A stretch of DNA of 64,000 nt from an uncultured Acidobacteriia bacterium (GTDB lineage: Bacteria; Acidobacteriota; Terriglobia; Bryobacterales; Bryobacteraceae), in assembly GCA_903907865.1 (NCBI GenBank), contig CAIVPR010000042.1:36140-100139 (forward strand), read 5' to 3'. The notes beneath the pieces are model-generated. The model saw nothing but the letters and a program-made list of their open reading frames with translations. It was not told where the DNA came from and made no database searches. A program made the position numbers and the translations under genes. Within the stretch, counting starts at the first letter, position 1. Each line of letters starts with the position of its first letter. Shown in pieces: positions 48,880 through 59,000 of the stretch.

Positions 48880-49698
48880 CTAGGCGAGGGCGCCCGTGAT
48901 AGTCGCCAGGTAGTTGGCGATTTCCACCTGCCCCAAATGCTTCGCCCACCCCAGAGCCGTGCCGTGGTGGAAGGTGTCTTCGATATCGGTGCGCGCGCCG
49001 CGTTCCACCAGCAACCGCACCGTGTCAAAGTGGCCTCCCGCGACGGCTTGGTGCAGCGGCGTCGAATGCCCGTGGAAGCGTGGCGGATTCAGCCGGTTCG
49101 GGTCTTCACCCGCATCCAGCAATTCCGCAACCAACTCGGTGCGCCCGTGCTGGGCGGCCAAGGCGATTGCCCGATGGCGGTCGGTTGCGCTGGCCCAGGG
49201 CAGTAATTCAAGAAACAGTTCGCGACGCCCCAATCCCGCAGCCGCAGGCAGCGTATCCACCCTCGCTCCTCGGCGGACCAGGGCTTCTGCCGCCTCAAGA
49301 TATCCGAAGGCAAGGGCCGTCAGCAGGGGCGACTCGAACTCCACGGACGCCCCGTAGTCGACAAGCAGATCGACCAACGCCGATTGCAGGCCGGCCCGCG
49401 CCGGATGGACACTGGAAACCAGCATGCTCATCGTGGTCGCCTGCCCGCCGTACATTGGTGCGCGTGCATCCACTTCGGCACCCGCATCCAGCAACAACCG
49501 CGCTATCTCCACGGCGTTTGGAGGCGTCCGCTGGCGCTCTTGCTCGACTCCGTTCGCGGCGATGTAGTGCAAGAGCGTCGCGCCTTGCGGGGAGCGGTCG
49601 TGGACCAGGGCGGGCCAGCAACGCAGCAAGTTCGCAAGGGCCGCGACGTCGCCCGAGATGATCGCGTCAATTGCGGTTTCGAAATTGGAATGCGGCAT
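48880..49698 (-). CDS. ankyrin-repeat protein
   Basis: 272 aa from ATG 49698. About seven ankyrin repeats: QGATLLHYIAANG, VEIARLLLDAGAEVDAR, ALVDLLVDYGASVEFE, EAAEALVRRGARVD, GRTELVAELLDAGEDPNRL, STPLHQAVAGGHFDTVRLLVERGARTD and TALGWAKHLGQVEIANYL. No signal peptide, enzyme domain or membrane helix. Ankyrin solenoids bind proteins; the partner is not evident from the neighbours. Confidence 0.88.
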   Translation of the reverse strand: MPHSNFETAIDAIISGDVAALANLLRCWPALVHDRSPQGATLLHYIAANGVEQERQRTPPNAVEIARLLLDAGAEVDARAPMYGGQATTMSMLVSSVHPARAGLQSALVDLLVDYGASVEFESPLLTALAFGYLEAAEALVRRGARVDTLPAAAGLGRRELFLELLPWASATDRHRAIALAAQHGRTELVAELLDAGEDPNRLNPPRFHGHSTPLHQAVAGGHFDTVRLLVERGARTDIEDTFHHGTALGWAKHLGQVEIANYLATITGALA

Positions 49699-49736
49699 CG
49701 TGAACGCGCCCTTCGCGATTGCGGCTCGGCTAACGC

Positions 49737-51119
49737 TTACGCCACGATGTCGTGGAGGACGCTCCCATGCACATCTGTCAACCTCCGGTCGATACCGTTG
49801 TTCCGAAACGACAGCCGTTTGTGGTCGATCCCCAGCAGGTGCAGCACCGTGGCATGCACCTCGTAGCAGTACACGGGCTTGTCGACCGCCTTGTAGCTCC
49901 ACTCGTCCGTCGCCCCGTAGCTGGTGCCGCCTTTGATTCCGCCTCCCGCCAGCCACGACGTGAAGCCGAACGGGTTGTGGTCTCGGCCTTTCGACCCTTG
50001 GCTGCAGGGCATCCGACCGAACTCCGTCGTCCAGTAAACAATCGTGTCGTCGAGCAGCCCCCGCGCCTTTAGATCCTTGATCAGCGCCGCCGTCGGCTTG
50101 TCCAAGCTGGTTCCCAGTTCGCCATGGTCGCGCTTCAAATCCTCGTGGCTGTCCCAGTTGCGACGGGGAAAACCGTTATCCGCCCCGCTCCAAATCTGGA
50201 CGAAGCGCACCCCGCGCTCCAGCAGCCTCCGCGCCACCAAACACCGCCGACCCATGTCCTCGGTCAGCTTGTCGTCCATGCCGTAAAGCTTCTTCGTAGC
50301 CTCCGACTCCCCTGAAATATCCATCACCTCGGGCGCGCTGAGTTGGAGCTTCGCCGCCATCTCGTAGGACGCGATCCTCGCCTCCAGCCGAGAATCGCCC
50401 GAGTGATCCGCCAAATGCTCGCGGTTCATCGCCTCCAGCAGTTGCAGCGTCTCGCGCTCGCTGTCCTTGGTGATGAACGAGGCCTTCTCCGGCGGAAACA
50501 GGTCGTGGATGGGATTCGGACTGCCCACCCGGATCATCGTCGCCTGGTGCGCGGCGGGTAGGAACCCGGCCGACCAGTTCGCCGGGCCGTTGGGCGGGAA
50601 ACCGCGCGGGTCGGGCAGCACCACCAGCGTCGGCAGGTTGTTGTTCAGGCTCCCCAGCGCGTACGACACCCATGCCCCCATGCTGGGGAAGCCCGGCAAA
50701 ACAAAGCCGGTGTTCTGCATGAAGGTCGCCGGGCCGTGCACGTTGGATTTCGCAATCATCGACTGCACGAACGCGATATCGTCCACACACCCTGCCGTGT
50801 GGGGCAGCAGGTCGGACACCCACTTGCCGCACTGGCCGTGCTGCTTCCAACCCCACGGCGAATTCATCACCACCCCGGGCTTGGACTGGAAGAGTTCGAC
50901 CTTCTCGCCTGGATCCCACGGCTCGCCCGCCTTCTTGTCGAGCAGCGGCTTGTAGTCGAACAGGTCGCATTGGCTGGCCGCGCCCGACATGAACAGCTGC
51001 ACCACGCGCTTGGCCTTGGCCGGATGGTGCAGGCCTGGCGATTCCGCCGCCGCCAGCATCTGGGACAGGGCGATCCCGCCCAACCCGCCTGAACTCCAGA
51101 GAAATTCGCGTCGATTCAT
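49737..51119 (-). CDS. DUF1501 family exported protein
   Basis: 460 aa from ATG 51119, giving the Tat-like signal MNRREFLWSSGGLGGIALSQ. DUF1501 (sulfatase/alkaline-phosphatase-like fold) blocks: QLFMSGAASQCDLFDYKP, SPWGWKQHGQCGKWVSDLLPH, NVHGPATFMQNTG, WDSHEDLKRDHGELGTSLD, YWTTEFGRMPCSQGSKGRDHNPFG, and HATVLHLLGIDHKRL. DUF1501 proteins accompany DUF1549/DUF1553 cytochrome proteins, as here (25 bp apart, co-oriented). The pair parallels the DUF1592-DUF1552 set at the left end. Confidence 0.95.
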   Translation of the reverse strand: MNRREFLWSSGGLGGIALSQMLAAAESPGLHHPAKAKRVVQLFMSGAASQCDLFDYKPLLDKKAGEPWDPGEKVELFQSKPGVVMNSPWGWKQHGQCGKWVSDLLPHTAGCVDDIAFVQSMIAKSNVHGPATFMQNTGFVLPGFPSMGAWVSYALGSLNNNLPTLVVLPDPRGFPPNGPANWSAGFLPAAHQATMIRVGSPNPIHDLFPPEKASFITKDSERETLQLLEAMNREHLADHSGDSRLEARIASYEMAAKLQLSAPEVMDISGESEATKKLYGMDDKLTEDMGRRCLVARRLLERGVRFVQIWSGADNGFPRRNWDSHEDLKRDHGELGTSLDKPTAALIKDLKARGLLDDTIVYWTTEFGRMPCSQGSKGRDHNPFGFTSWLAGGGIKGGTSYGATDEWSYKAVDKPVYCYEVHATVLHLLGIDHKRLSFRNNGIDRRLTDVHGSVLHDIVA

Positions 51120-51144
51120 AGGGGCCCCCGGCATTTCCTGATGC

Positions 51145-53559
51145 TCAGTCGATGAAGACGAATTCGTTGCTGTTGAATAGCAGGCGCGTGGCGTTGACCA
51201 TGCCGTTCCTGGCGGCATATTCCGCCAACCGCTGGACTTCGCTCGCCGACCCGTCCCGTCCCAGCGCCAGCCGGTACGCCATCCGAATCTGCGCCGACGC
51301 GTCCCCGGCGGGCTGGATGCGCTCCGCCAAGTGTTCGGCCATGCGGATCACGAATGGATTGTTTAGCAGCGCCAGCGCCTGGATCGCCGTGATCGTGGTG
51401 CCGCGTTTCGGGGCCAGCATCGAGGGGTCCGGGCAGTCCAGCCGCTCCATGAACGGGTCCGGCACCGAGCGCACGATGAAGCGGTAGATGGCGCGGCGTT
51501 GCCCCTCGGGACTGTCGGGGTCGAACCGCGCATAGTCGTAGACCGGCGAGTGGTCGTCCTTGAACCAGAACTGCCGGTCGGCGGGCCCGCCCATCTTGAG
51601 GTCGAGCTTGCCGCCGACGGCCAGCAGGGTGTCGTGGACGGATTCGGCGTCGAGGCGCGTCCGGTTCATACGCCACAGATACCGGTTTTCGGAATCGATT
51701 TTCGAGGCCTCGGGGCGGTCCTTCGAACTCTGGCGATAGGCTTGGCTGGTGACGATCAGCCGGTGCAACTGCTTGATCGAGCCCTTGGCGTCGTCGCGGA
51801 ACCAGACCGCGAGCCAGTCGAGCAGCTCGGGATGCGTCGGCAGCGAGCCCATCTTGCCGAAATCACTGGGACTGTCCACGATCCCGGCCCCAAAGTGGTA
51901 GTGCCAGACGCGGTTCACAATCGAGCGCCATGTGAGCGGATTGCCGCGGTCCGTGATCCAATGCGCCAAAGCGGCGCGCCGGGCACCTTCGTCCGAGGGG
52001 TCGGCCAACGAAAATTTCGTCCCGATGGCTCCGGGCACGGCGGGTTCCAGGGGGGAATTGAGGTCGCCGCGGTTGAGGACGAAGACCGGCCTTGGCTCCA
52101 TCGCGGGCCGGAAGGTACCGTTGCGGGGGAAGTAGTTGGCCGCGGCATAAACCAGGTCCGGCTTGGGAAGTTTGGCGATTTCGTCGTCCAACGCCTTGGC
52201 CAGCGGGGTCAGCCGGTCGATTTCGGCCAACGACTTCGCGCCGACGATGGCGTCTACAAGCGCCTTCCGGTGGGCCGCGATCGGATCGTATTCGACCTGC
52301 AGCCGGGCGGCGGCGTCGGCATCTGCCGAAACCTTGGTGGCCTTCAGGTCGGAAATGCGACCGCGCATCTCTTTAAGGTCACCGTCGATCTTGTCGATTT
52401 CCGGCGTGCTGGCGTTCGCCACCAGGTCCTGCAGGGGTTGGAGCTGGATCTGGACGAGCCGCCGCCGGTTGAGCAGGTCCCGGCGTTTGGCGGCGACTGG
52501 CGGGTCGGCGTCATAGGGGCGGTCGGCCCGGTCCACACCGGCGAAGACCGACTGCAAACCGTAGTAGTCCTGCTGGGTGATGGGATCGAATTTGTGGTTG
52601 TGGCAGCGGGCGCAGTGGACGGTCTGGCTCGTAAAGGCGGACATGGTGGTGGCGACCATGTCGTCGCGGTCCAAGTTGCGGGTGATGTTCTTGTCGAGCG
52701 TGTCCTCGCGGAGCTCCTGGTGGCCGACGAAATCCCACGGCCCGGCGGCGAGAAAGCCAGTGGCGATGGTGGCCTCGGCGGAGTTGGGATAAAGGACGTC
52801 GCCCGCGATTTGCTCTTCGACGAAGCGGGAGTAGGGCTTGTCGTTGTTGAGCGCGGCGATGACGTAGTCGCGGTAGGGCCAGGCGTTGGGGCGGGGTTTG
52901 TCCTTGTCGTAGCCGTGGGAGTCACCGTAGTGGGCGATGTCGAGCCAGTGGCGGGCCCAGCGTTCGCCGTAGCGGGGGGAGGCGAGGAGGCGGTCGACGA
53001 CTTTGACGTAGGCGTCAGGGGACGGGTCTGCGAGGAAGGCGGCGATTTCGTCGGGGGTGGGCGGGAGGCCGGTCAGGTCGAAGGTGACGCGGCGGATCAG
53101 GGTGCGGCGGTCGGCCTCGGGGGAGGGGTCGAGCTTCATCTCGCGCAGTTTTGCCCGAATGAACGCGTCCAAGGGGTTGCCTGTGGCGGGAACCGAGGGT
53201 TTTGCCAGAGGCTTGCGCGACCACCAGAGTTCGGTTGTCGCGGCCTTGCCGTCGTCGGTGGTGCCTTCCGCGATCCAGCGGGACAGTAGCGCGACCTGTT
53301 CCGGCGTCAGTGGCGTGCCCGATTTCGGCATGCGGGGCGAGGGACCGCCGACGACAGCCACGAGCCGGTCTTTGGCGGCCGCGACCTTGGCATATGTGGA
53401 GAGGGAAACGCCACCGGAAGGATTGTTGTCGGAATGGCAGACGGCGCACTTGGCGGCGAGCAGCGGCTGGATCTGGGTGCCGTAGCTCACCGGGGCCGCG
53501 CCGACGGTTCCGCAGGTCAGGACAATCGACAGCAGCGTGATCGAAATGCGTTGAGCCAT
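51145..53559 (-). CDS. PSCyt1-DUF1549-DUF1553 exported protein
   Basis: 804 aa from ATG 53559. Signal peptide (MAQRISITLLSIVLTCGTVGA), PSCyt1 haem motif CAVCH near residue 39, then DUF1549 (DAFIRAKLREMKLDPSPEA, LTGLPPTPDEI, YGERWARHWLDIAHYGDS), a coiled segment with CARCHNHKFDPI, and C-terminal DUF1553 (ALAHWITDRGNPLTWRSIVNRVWHYHFG, LHRLIVTSQAYRQSS, ALALLNNPFVI). Such proteins are exported and may be associated with membrane electron transfer or sugar breakdown. First gene of a two-gene operon with the DUF1501 gene. Confidence 0.95.
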   Translation of the reverse strand: MAQRISITLLSIVLTCGTVGAAPVSYGTQIQPLLAAKCAVCHSDNNPSGGVSLSTYAKVAAAKDRLVAVVGGPSPRMPKSGTPLTPEQVALLSRWIAEGTTDDGKAATTELWWSRKPLAKPSVPATGNPLDAFIRAKLREMKLDPSPEADRRTLIRRVTFDLTGLPPTPDEIAAFLADPSPDAYVKVVDRLLASPRYGERWARHWLDIAHYGDSHGYDKDKPRPNAWPYRDYVIAALNNDKPYSRFVEEQIAGDVLYPNSAEATIATGFLAAGPWDFVGHQELREDTLDKNITRNLDRDDMVATTMSAFTSQTVHCARCHNHKFDPITQQDYYGLQSVFAGVDRADRPYDADPPVAAKRRDLLNRRRLVQIQLQPLQDLVANASTPEIDKIDGDLKEMRGRISDLKATKVSADADAAARLQVEYDPIAAHRKALVDAIVGAKSLAEIDRLTPLAKALDDEIAKLPKPDLVYAAANYFPRNGTFRPAMEPRPVFVLNRGDLNSPLEPAVPGAIGTKFSLADPSDEGARRAALAHWITDRGNPLTWRSIVNRVWHYHFGAGIVDSPSDFGKMGSLPTHPELLDWLAVWFRDDAKGSIKQLHRLIVTSQAYRQSSKDRPEASKIDSENRYLWRMNRTRLDAESVHDTLLAVGGKLDLKMGGPADRQFWFKDDHSPVYDYARFDPDSPEGQRRAIYRFIVRSVPDPFMERLDCPDPSMLAPKRGTTITAIQALALLNNPFVIRMAEHLAERIQPAGDASAQIRMAYRLALGRDGSASEVQRLAEYAARNGMVNATRLLFNSNEFVFID

Positions 53560-53689
53560 AAGGGAGTTGGCGGCGCACCGCGCCTCTTGAAACATTATCA
53601 GCCAAATCGCAGCGGCTGGGATAGTCGGGCTCGCGCAGCTTGGCTGTTATCTACTACCTCCCCTCCACTTCTTTGCACCTGCCGTGGGG

Positions 53690-53894
53690 CGGGCAATGTT
53701 GCCCGCGGCGGGCTTTCAGCCGGAGACAGGTGCCTGGCTTATCCAGGCGCGAGGTCGCCGAGGCAGCGTGCCCCTGGTCAAGCCAGCCGTAACCGGCAGG
53801 CTCGCTGCGCCAGCACCCCAGTTTGGCTACGGCTCCGCTGCAATCAACTACCCGCTTGCAACGCCTTCCGTTGTGGGGCAGGTTGGCAACCTGC
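53690..53894. repeat. cluster of GTGGGGC hairpins in a gene-free stretch
   Basis: The 419 bp from 53560 to 53978 hold no gene. They contain CGGGCAA-TG-TTGCCCG (53690-53705), CCTGGCTTATCCAGG (about 53732-53747) and GCAGGTTG-G-CAACCTGC (53878-53894). The first and third are each preceded by GTGGGGC, as is the hairpin near 28.13 kb. They look like members of a second dispersed repeat family. Confidence 0.5.
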
Positions 53895-53978
53895 GCGGCG
53901 GTCGCCGACCGGCGCACGCGCCGAGAGGCGCGAGTTTGTTTGCAACTCCACTGCACTGCCCTGCAACTCCCCGCTCCC

Positions 53979-54227
53979 CTACCCCAGCCAACCAGCAACA
54001 AGCGGCCCAACCGCCAAATCCTCATCAATCAACGGCCAATGGATTCCATAACCCGAGGGTGACAAATGCGCCTCCGCCCGCTGCGAATCGCTAGCCGCCG
54101 CCAACCGGGGCGAACACTCCGACCAGGGAATCGACACATCCCGGTCCGCCAAAACAATCAACAAACCTCGTGTTGTCGCTCGAATCTCCCTCGCCAATAC
54201 CGGTTGCAACATCGTGCTAGCGGCCAT
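53979..54227 (-). CDS. DUF2442 protein, second copy, open frame
   Basis: 82 aa from ATG 54227. The frame matches DUF2442: GLLIVLADRDVSIPWSECSPRLAAASDSQRAEAHLSPSGYGIHWPLIDEDLAV, with the conserved GYGIHWPxIDEDL. It is a different subtype from the copy at 43.7 kb (about 25 residues in common by eye in the core). The upstream DUF4160 gene is a wreck, yet this frame has no lesion, so it may still be expressed. Confidence 0.72.
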   Translation of the reverse strand: MAASTMLQPVLAREIRATTRGLLIVLADRDVSIPWSECSPRLAAASDSQRAEAHLSPSGYGIHWPLIDEDLAVGPLVAGWLG

Positions 54228-54444
54228 GCTTAAAGTACTCCTCCCATGCTTCCCCAATCTGATCCAGATGGTCGAATAGTATCTCACGCCGCAACTGGGG
54301 TGTGGATTCGAATGCCCCTCAATCCCGAAGAGCCCGCGCCGCCCTTCCAGCAATGGACATGCATCGGCTCGAAGCCCTCGTTGGCGTAGAGCCCTGGTAG
54401 GCCTAGAAGATCCGCCATCCTTTGATGAGCAATATCGTCGGCAC
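54217..54444 (-). pseudogene. DUF4160 gene, second copy, multiply frameshifted
   Basis: Starts VPTILLIKGWRIF at 54444. After an insertion of about 17 bp carrying a stop it resumes as YANEGFEPMHVHCWKGGA in another frame, then drifts, and the C-terminus FESTPQLRREILFDHLDQIG...EAWEEYFKHGR reads in a third frame and stops at 54217, overlapping the DUF2442 start. At least two indels, so this is an old pseudogene. Confidence 0.72.
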
Positions 54445-54578
54445 TATTTCGGCCCGATCATACCACCGTGACGTTGTACGCATGCTTGATGCCGATTCAC
54501 GGGAGCCCCCCACCCCCTGCTCCCTTGCTTCTCGGTGGGCCGCCCCCGCGGATCATCCCTACCCGAGATAATCGATTC

Positions 54579-54965
54579 ATGGCCGCAGGCGACGCACAGA
54601 GAGTTTGGTTCAGTCAGATGGTGGAACGCTTGCGCGATCATTGGCATCCGGACATGCCTTTCGACGCCCTCATTTCGCTACGGGACGACCTGGACGCCAT
54701 GCTCCAGCGACTCCGACTGGAAGGGGACATCACCTCCCCGGTTTTCAGGTGTCGCGACTGCGGCCGCGTCGGCCCGGCCGCGCCACCCCATGTCAGTGTC
54801 CGAGCCATGGTCCTGTCTCTATCCCGATTCGGCATCGCCCCCGCCGAGCAAATCCATGCCCTGGAAAAACAGTGGGCCGTACACCGCAAACAGAATGAAC
54901 TGGACCTGTATGGCAAACGGACGGCTTCGCCACCGGTTGAGCGCTCGCCGTGTACCCATGGCTAA
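54579..54965 (+). CDS. unknown protein with one CxxC knuckle
   Basis: 128 aa from ATG 54579 (GATAAT 6 nt upstream; the longer frame from 54468 is Pro-rich and not protein-like). Family not recognised. Helical N-terminus VERLRDHWHPDMPFDALISLRDDLDAMLQRLR, then FRCRDCGRVGPAAPPHVSVRAMVLSLSRFGIAPAEQI and WAVHRKQNELDLYGK. The CRDCG pair could be half of a zinc site formed in a dimer. The last ~16 residues after LYGK look unnatural and may reflect a lost stop. Confidence 0.55.
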   Translation: MAAGDAQRVWFSQMVERLRDHWHPDMPFDALISLRDDLDAMLQRLRLEGDITSPVFRCRDCGRVGPAAPPHVSVRAMVLSLSRFGIAPAEQIHALEKQWAVHRKQNELDLYGKRTASPPVERSPCTHG

Positions 54966-55140
54966 GAGGCCAAACCTGGCTGCTACGACCTTGTCAGCGC
55001 ACGAGCCAAGAGGTGCACGGCTAGAAGGGCCAGAAACAGCCTCCAAAACGCCGCATCGCCCATCGCGGCAGCAATCCCCCCTTTGCCGCGTTTGACGGCG
55101 AGTTCGGTCGCGAGTTCCTCAAGGCTACGATGGTGGAATC

Positions 55141-55563
55141 GTGAAGCTCCCAAATGCCGAGCGGGCCATTGTGGATATCCGGAAGTTGGAGGAGTACTGC
55201 CTCAATTCCCAGCACCCCCGTGGCCGCCACAAGGCACGGGTCTTCGCCTCGGTTGGAATCCGGGAGTCGGATGCGGAGGATCTCAGGAACTCCCTGCTGG
55301 AAGCGGCCCTAGTGCGCGACGTCCAAGAGGGTGCTGCATGCCTTTACGGCCAACGTTACATTCTGGATTTCGATCTCCTTGGCCGAGACGGGGCTGTAAT
55401 GGTTCGGAGCACGTGGATCGTCCGGACCGGGGAGGACGTGCCCCGGCTGACAAGCGCCCGCGCCACCGAACGCGGCAGCAATGGAGCAGGAACTCTCCCC
55501 GTCTTTGCCGGGTTCGGCGGCGAGATCTGGCGCTTTTTCCACAAAGGTTGTTACGTACTATAG
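55141..55563 (+). CDS. DUF6883 protein with an in-frame insertion
   Basis: 140 aa from GTG 55141, which overlaps the stop of a short upstream remnant (GTGA). MKLPNAERAIVDIRKLEEYCLNSQHPRGRHKARVFASVGI and the YGQRYILDFDLLGRDGAVMVRSTWIVRTGEDVPRLT core match DUF6883, a small domain found alone or as a toxin tip, usually beside DUF4926. The family normally ends soon after PRLT with CYVL; here 93 bp (31 codons, 55456-55548) separate the two, so the active site may be disturbed (family ending is from memory). Confidence 0.72.
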   Translation: MKLPNAERAIVDIRKLEEYCLNSQHPRGRHKARVFASVGIRESDAEDLRNSLLEAALVRDVQEGAACLYGQRYILDFDLLGRDGAVMVRSTWIVRTGEDVPRLTSARATERGSNGAGTLPVFAGFGGEIWRFFHKGCYVL

Positions 55564-55591
55564 AAGATAGGTTCCTATACTTTGGATTGGC

Positions 55592-55816
55592 ATGCATTCC
55601 GTGGTGGCGCTAATGGAAGATCTGCCTGACGAGGGGCTCGTCTTGGGCCAAGTCGGCACGGTGGTCGAGAATTGGGCTCCAAGCGTCTACGAAGTCGAGT
55701 TTTGCGACGACAATGGCCGGGCTATGCCATGGCTGCAGTGAGATCCGATCAGTTGATGCGCCTTCATCACGGGCCAATCCATCGTCGTCACGAGCCAATC
55801 GATAGAGCTGCGTAAC
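55592..55816 (+). pseudogene. DUF4926 gene with frameshift
   Basis: MHSVVALMEDLPDEGLVLGQVGTVVENWAPSVYEVEFCDDNGRA matches DUF4926, the usual neighbour of DUF6883. Near 55725 the frame is lost: the direct reading stops at 55741, while an alternative frame continues MAAVRSDQLMRLHH and ends at 55814-55816 as expected for the family. Presumed antitoxin or immunity partner of DUF6883. Confidence 0.65.
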
Positions 55817-55831
55817 CACCCAGTACCATGT

Positions 55832-55924
55832 GGCAGCAGCCTGCACCGCGACCGACAGGAATTCCCCGTCGTCGCCATCCACATGGCTCCCCAACAACGC
55901 GATCATGTGACGTGCAGTGCTCAT
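55832..55924 (-). pseudogene. N-terminal remnant of an AAA+ ATPase gene
   Basis: Thirty-one codons from ATG 55924, STARHMIALLGSHVDGDDGE then FLSVAVQAAA, look like the N-terminal helical domain that opens SpoVK-type AAA+ ATPases. After that the reading runs into the end of the DUF4926 remnant. Only this stub remains. Confidence 0.45.
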
Positions 55925-56061
55925 GCAAGGTCATCGGGAAAAGTCCTATCGTACGCCTGACTCTGCCATTGGGGCGAGACCGTGCAAGCCCAAAATCATG
56001 CGGCATCCCGTTTCAGGTCCCCCCGCCGAGCGCAACATCGTCCGTACCATAATGATTTCGG

Positions 56062-59000
56062 GTGCCTGCTGAGTTGGCCAAGAACGCGAGTGATACCGGG
56101 GGAGGTAGCGCTACCCACGCTGGAGCAAACTACCAGAACTACGTTGCTGCCTGGCTGGCCGTACAAATCCTTGCCGAGAAAGACGTCACTCCACCTTGGG
56201 ACTTGCCCGCCGAGGTCACATTGGAGTCGATCGACGCCGAGACTCCCAATCCCATTGATGATCTCGCCGTGCGTACTTCCGCAGGCGGCAGAGCGCTCCT
56301 GCAAGCAAAACATACGGTCAGCCTGGCAACCACAGCGAACTCGCCACTTGGCAGTACCCTCGGACAGTTTGTTGAGGAATACCTCGCGCCCGAAGCGAAT
56401 TTCGACCCCGAGCGGGATCGATTCGTGCTCGTAACCGGCTTGGGGAGTCCTGCGACGCTAAGGTCGGATCTTCCCGCGTTCCTGAACCGTATCCGCGCCT
56501 CGCCGAATCCCGAAGCGGAATGGACCACGGTAAACGAAAGACAACGGAACGCCGCCAATGTGTTTCGGAATCACATCCTGAGAGAATGGCGTTCCAAGAC
56601 GGCAACGGAGCCGCTGCCAGCCGATTTCATGACGTTGGTCCGACTCATCCGCGTCCACATCTTGGACGTTGATCCAAATGGAAAGGACTTGGAGGCGGCT
56701 AAGAACACGCTCCGCCAACGCATCCTCACGAATCCAGCGGAGGCAGACGCGGCATGGAACACACTCGTAACCACCAGCGGCACCAATGCGGCAAACCACC
56801 ATCGGGCAGACAGAGCCTCGCTACAAAATGCACTCGCAGCCGTTGGACACGCTCTCCAAGCCCAACGAAGCTATCGCGCGGACATCGAATGTCTCAAGAA
56901 GCACACCAGTACAACGATTGAAACCCTCGCCCACTCCTCATGCATTTATCTTGGGACAAGCCCAATCACGATACGCCGATCCGCGACCGTCGCTGCCCAA
57001 GACGCCGCGTCGCAAGGGAACCTGCTGATCCTCGGCATTCCCGGCGCAGGAAAGTCTGGCGCGGTCTATGACATCGCGAAGGCACTCGTCAAGGACAACG
57101 CAGACGTCGTCCTTTTCGCAGCCGATCAGTTGGAAGCCCGAAGCGCCGGCGCGCTTCGGGCCGAACTCGGCATCACCCAGGAACTGCCAGGGATTCTTGC
57201 GGCTTGGCCAGGGACAACGCCCGGCTACCTGATTATAGACGCGCTGGACGCTGCGAGGTCGAGCGCAGCGGGTGACACGCTCCACGCGACCATGAGACGG
57301 GTGATTTCGGCCAACGGGCGCTGGCGGGTAATCGCATCTGTCCGGAAATTCGACCTTCGATACAACCGCAAGCTTCAAGAACTCTTTAGTGGTCCGCCCC
57401 CCATCCCCCACTCGGACAGCGAGTTTTCGAAGATTCGACATGTAAACGTGTCCGAGCTTACGGATGCGGAACTGGACCAATTCGCACGGCAATCACCGGC
57501 GCTGCAACACCTGTTCGCGACGTCGCCGCCACCACTCAAGGAACTCATGCGCGTACCCTTCAACCTCCGACTTCTCACTGACCTGCTCAACGCCGATATC
57601 ACCGCTGCCGAACTCCAGCCCCTCACGAGCCAGATCGAACTGCTGGACCGGTACTGGCAAGAGCGTATCGTACGCACTGACGGGGAAGGGGACGCCCGAG
57701 AGCATATCCTCAGACTTGCAACAAAGGCGATGGTCCATCAACGCGAGCTTCGCGTGAGGCGCGATGAACTCAGCAATGAGATAGCAGCAAGCTCCGTGAT
57801 CAAGGATCTCCTTAGCACCCATGTCCTCGCTGAGTTGACCATGCCGTCTGGCGTTGCGAAGCGCGACTTCGTCAAGTTTCCCCACCAAATCTTGTTCGAG
57901 TACGCAGTCGCGAAGCTGGTCATCCCACGAGACCGTAAAGCCTTGATCGGGCTTCTCAGGGGCGAACCGGAACTCCTCCTGACGATCCGTCCTAGCATCG
58001 AACTGCACTACCAGCGCCTCTGGCACGAGGACCCCGAGGAGTTTTGGAACCTGACTTTCCGTACTATCCGTGCTGACCTGCGTGCAATCGGCAAACTGGT
58101 AGGTCCGAGCGTTGCCGCCCTCCAAGCACGCAATGTTGGGCAATACCGACCACTCTTGGATAAACTCAGCAGCCATAGTCCAGCTGACCACGAAGAAGGC
58201 ATCGGAGCACTACACCACGCCCTAAGCACCCTCGTAGCGCACGCCGACAGTGGAACCGTGAGAGCCACGCCTTGGTGCTCCCTCATCGATGCTCTCAGTG
58301 CCGCCACCATGACCTCGGAAATCGCCGCCGCAATCCGACCATCCGTTTGGTTTCTTTCGGAACGCGCTGACGCCCTGACAGCATCCGAGCGCAACCACCT
58401 CGGTGCGGCTGCACGACGCCTGCTGACGCACGCTCTCTCAAACGCACCCGACGACTATTCGCTGCTCACGGTAGCGATCACCGCAGTCACCAAGACTGCG
58501 GCGACTGATCCCGAGGCGAGCATCGCGCTCCTTCGCAGCTGCATCACGCCCGCGCAACTAAAAAGCATCGGCTATCGCACTCTACACTTTCTCGCGAACG
58601 GCACCACCAACGCCGCTGCCATCGACCCAATCTACGTGCGAGACCTGTATGTAGCAGCGATTCACAACCAAGACAGAAGCCGCGAGACCACACCCTTGGG
58701 TGAGAGCAGAATCATAGGATTTACGTCAAGTCGGCAAGATCAGTACAACGGGGGGCTGTACGCGCTCGGCCAAAACTACCCGGAATTTCTCCAGCGAGCG
58801 CCTGGGCCGGCGGTGGCCGCGCTTCTCGGTGTCCTGGCTGCATTCGCTCGGGAGCATAGTAGCGTGAGTGACCAGAGACTTGCCGTGAGGCTCGGCGATC
58901 TCCGCGCAACGTTGGTCCCGGATTGGAGCTACATTTGGGAACCATTGGATAGCTATCAATATGATCTCCCAATCGTGATGTTGAGCCACTTCGTCAGCCG

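Noticed and set aside
54966..55140. Short frame ending FDGEFGREFLKATMVES before the DUF6883 gene
   Set aside because: About 38 codons without a start codon; it looks like the tail of a lost gene but no family could be named, so it is not listed as a feature.
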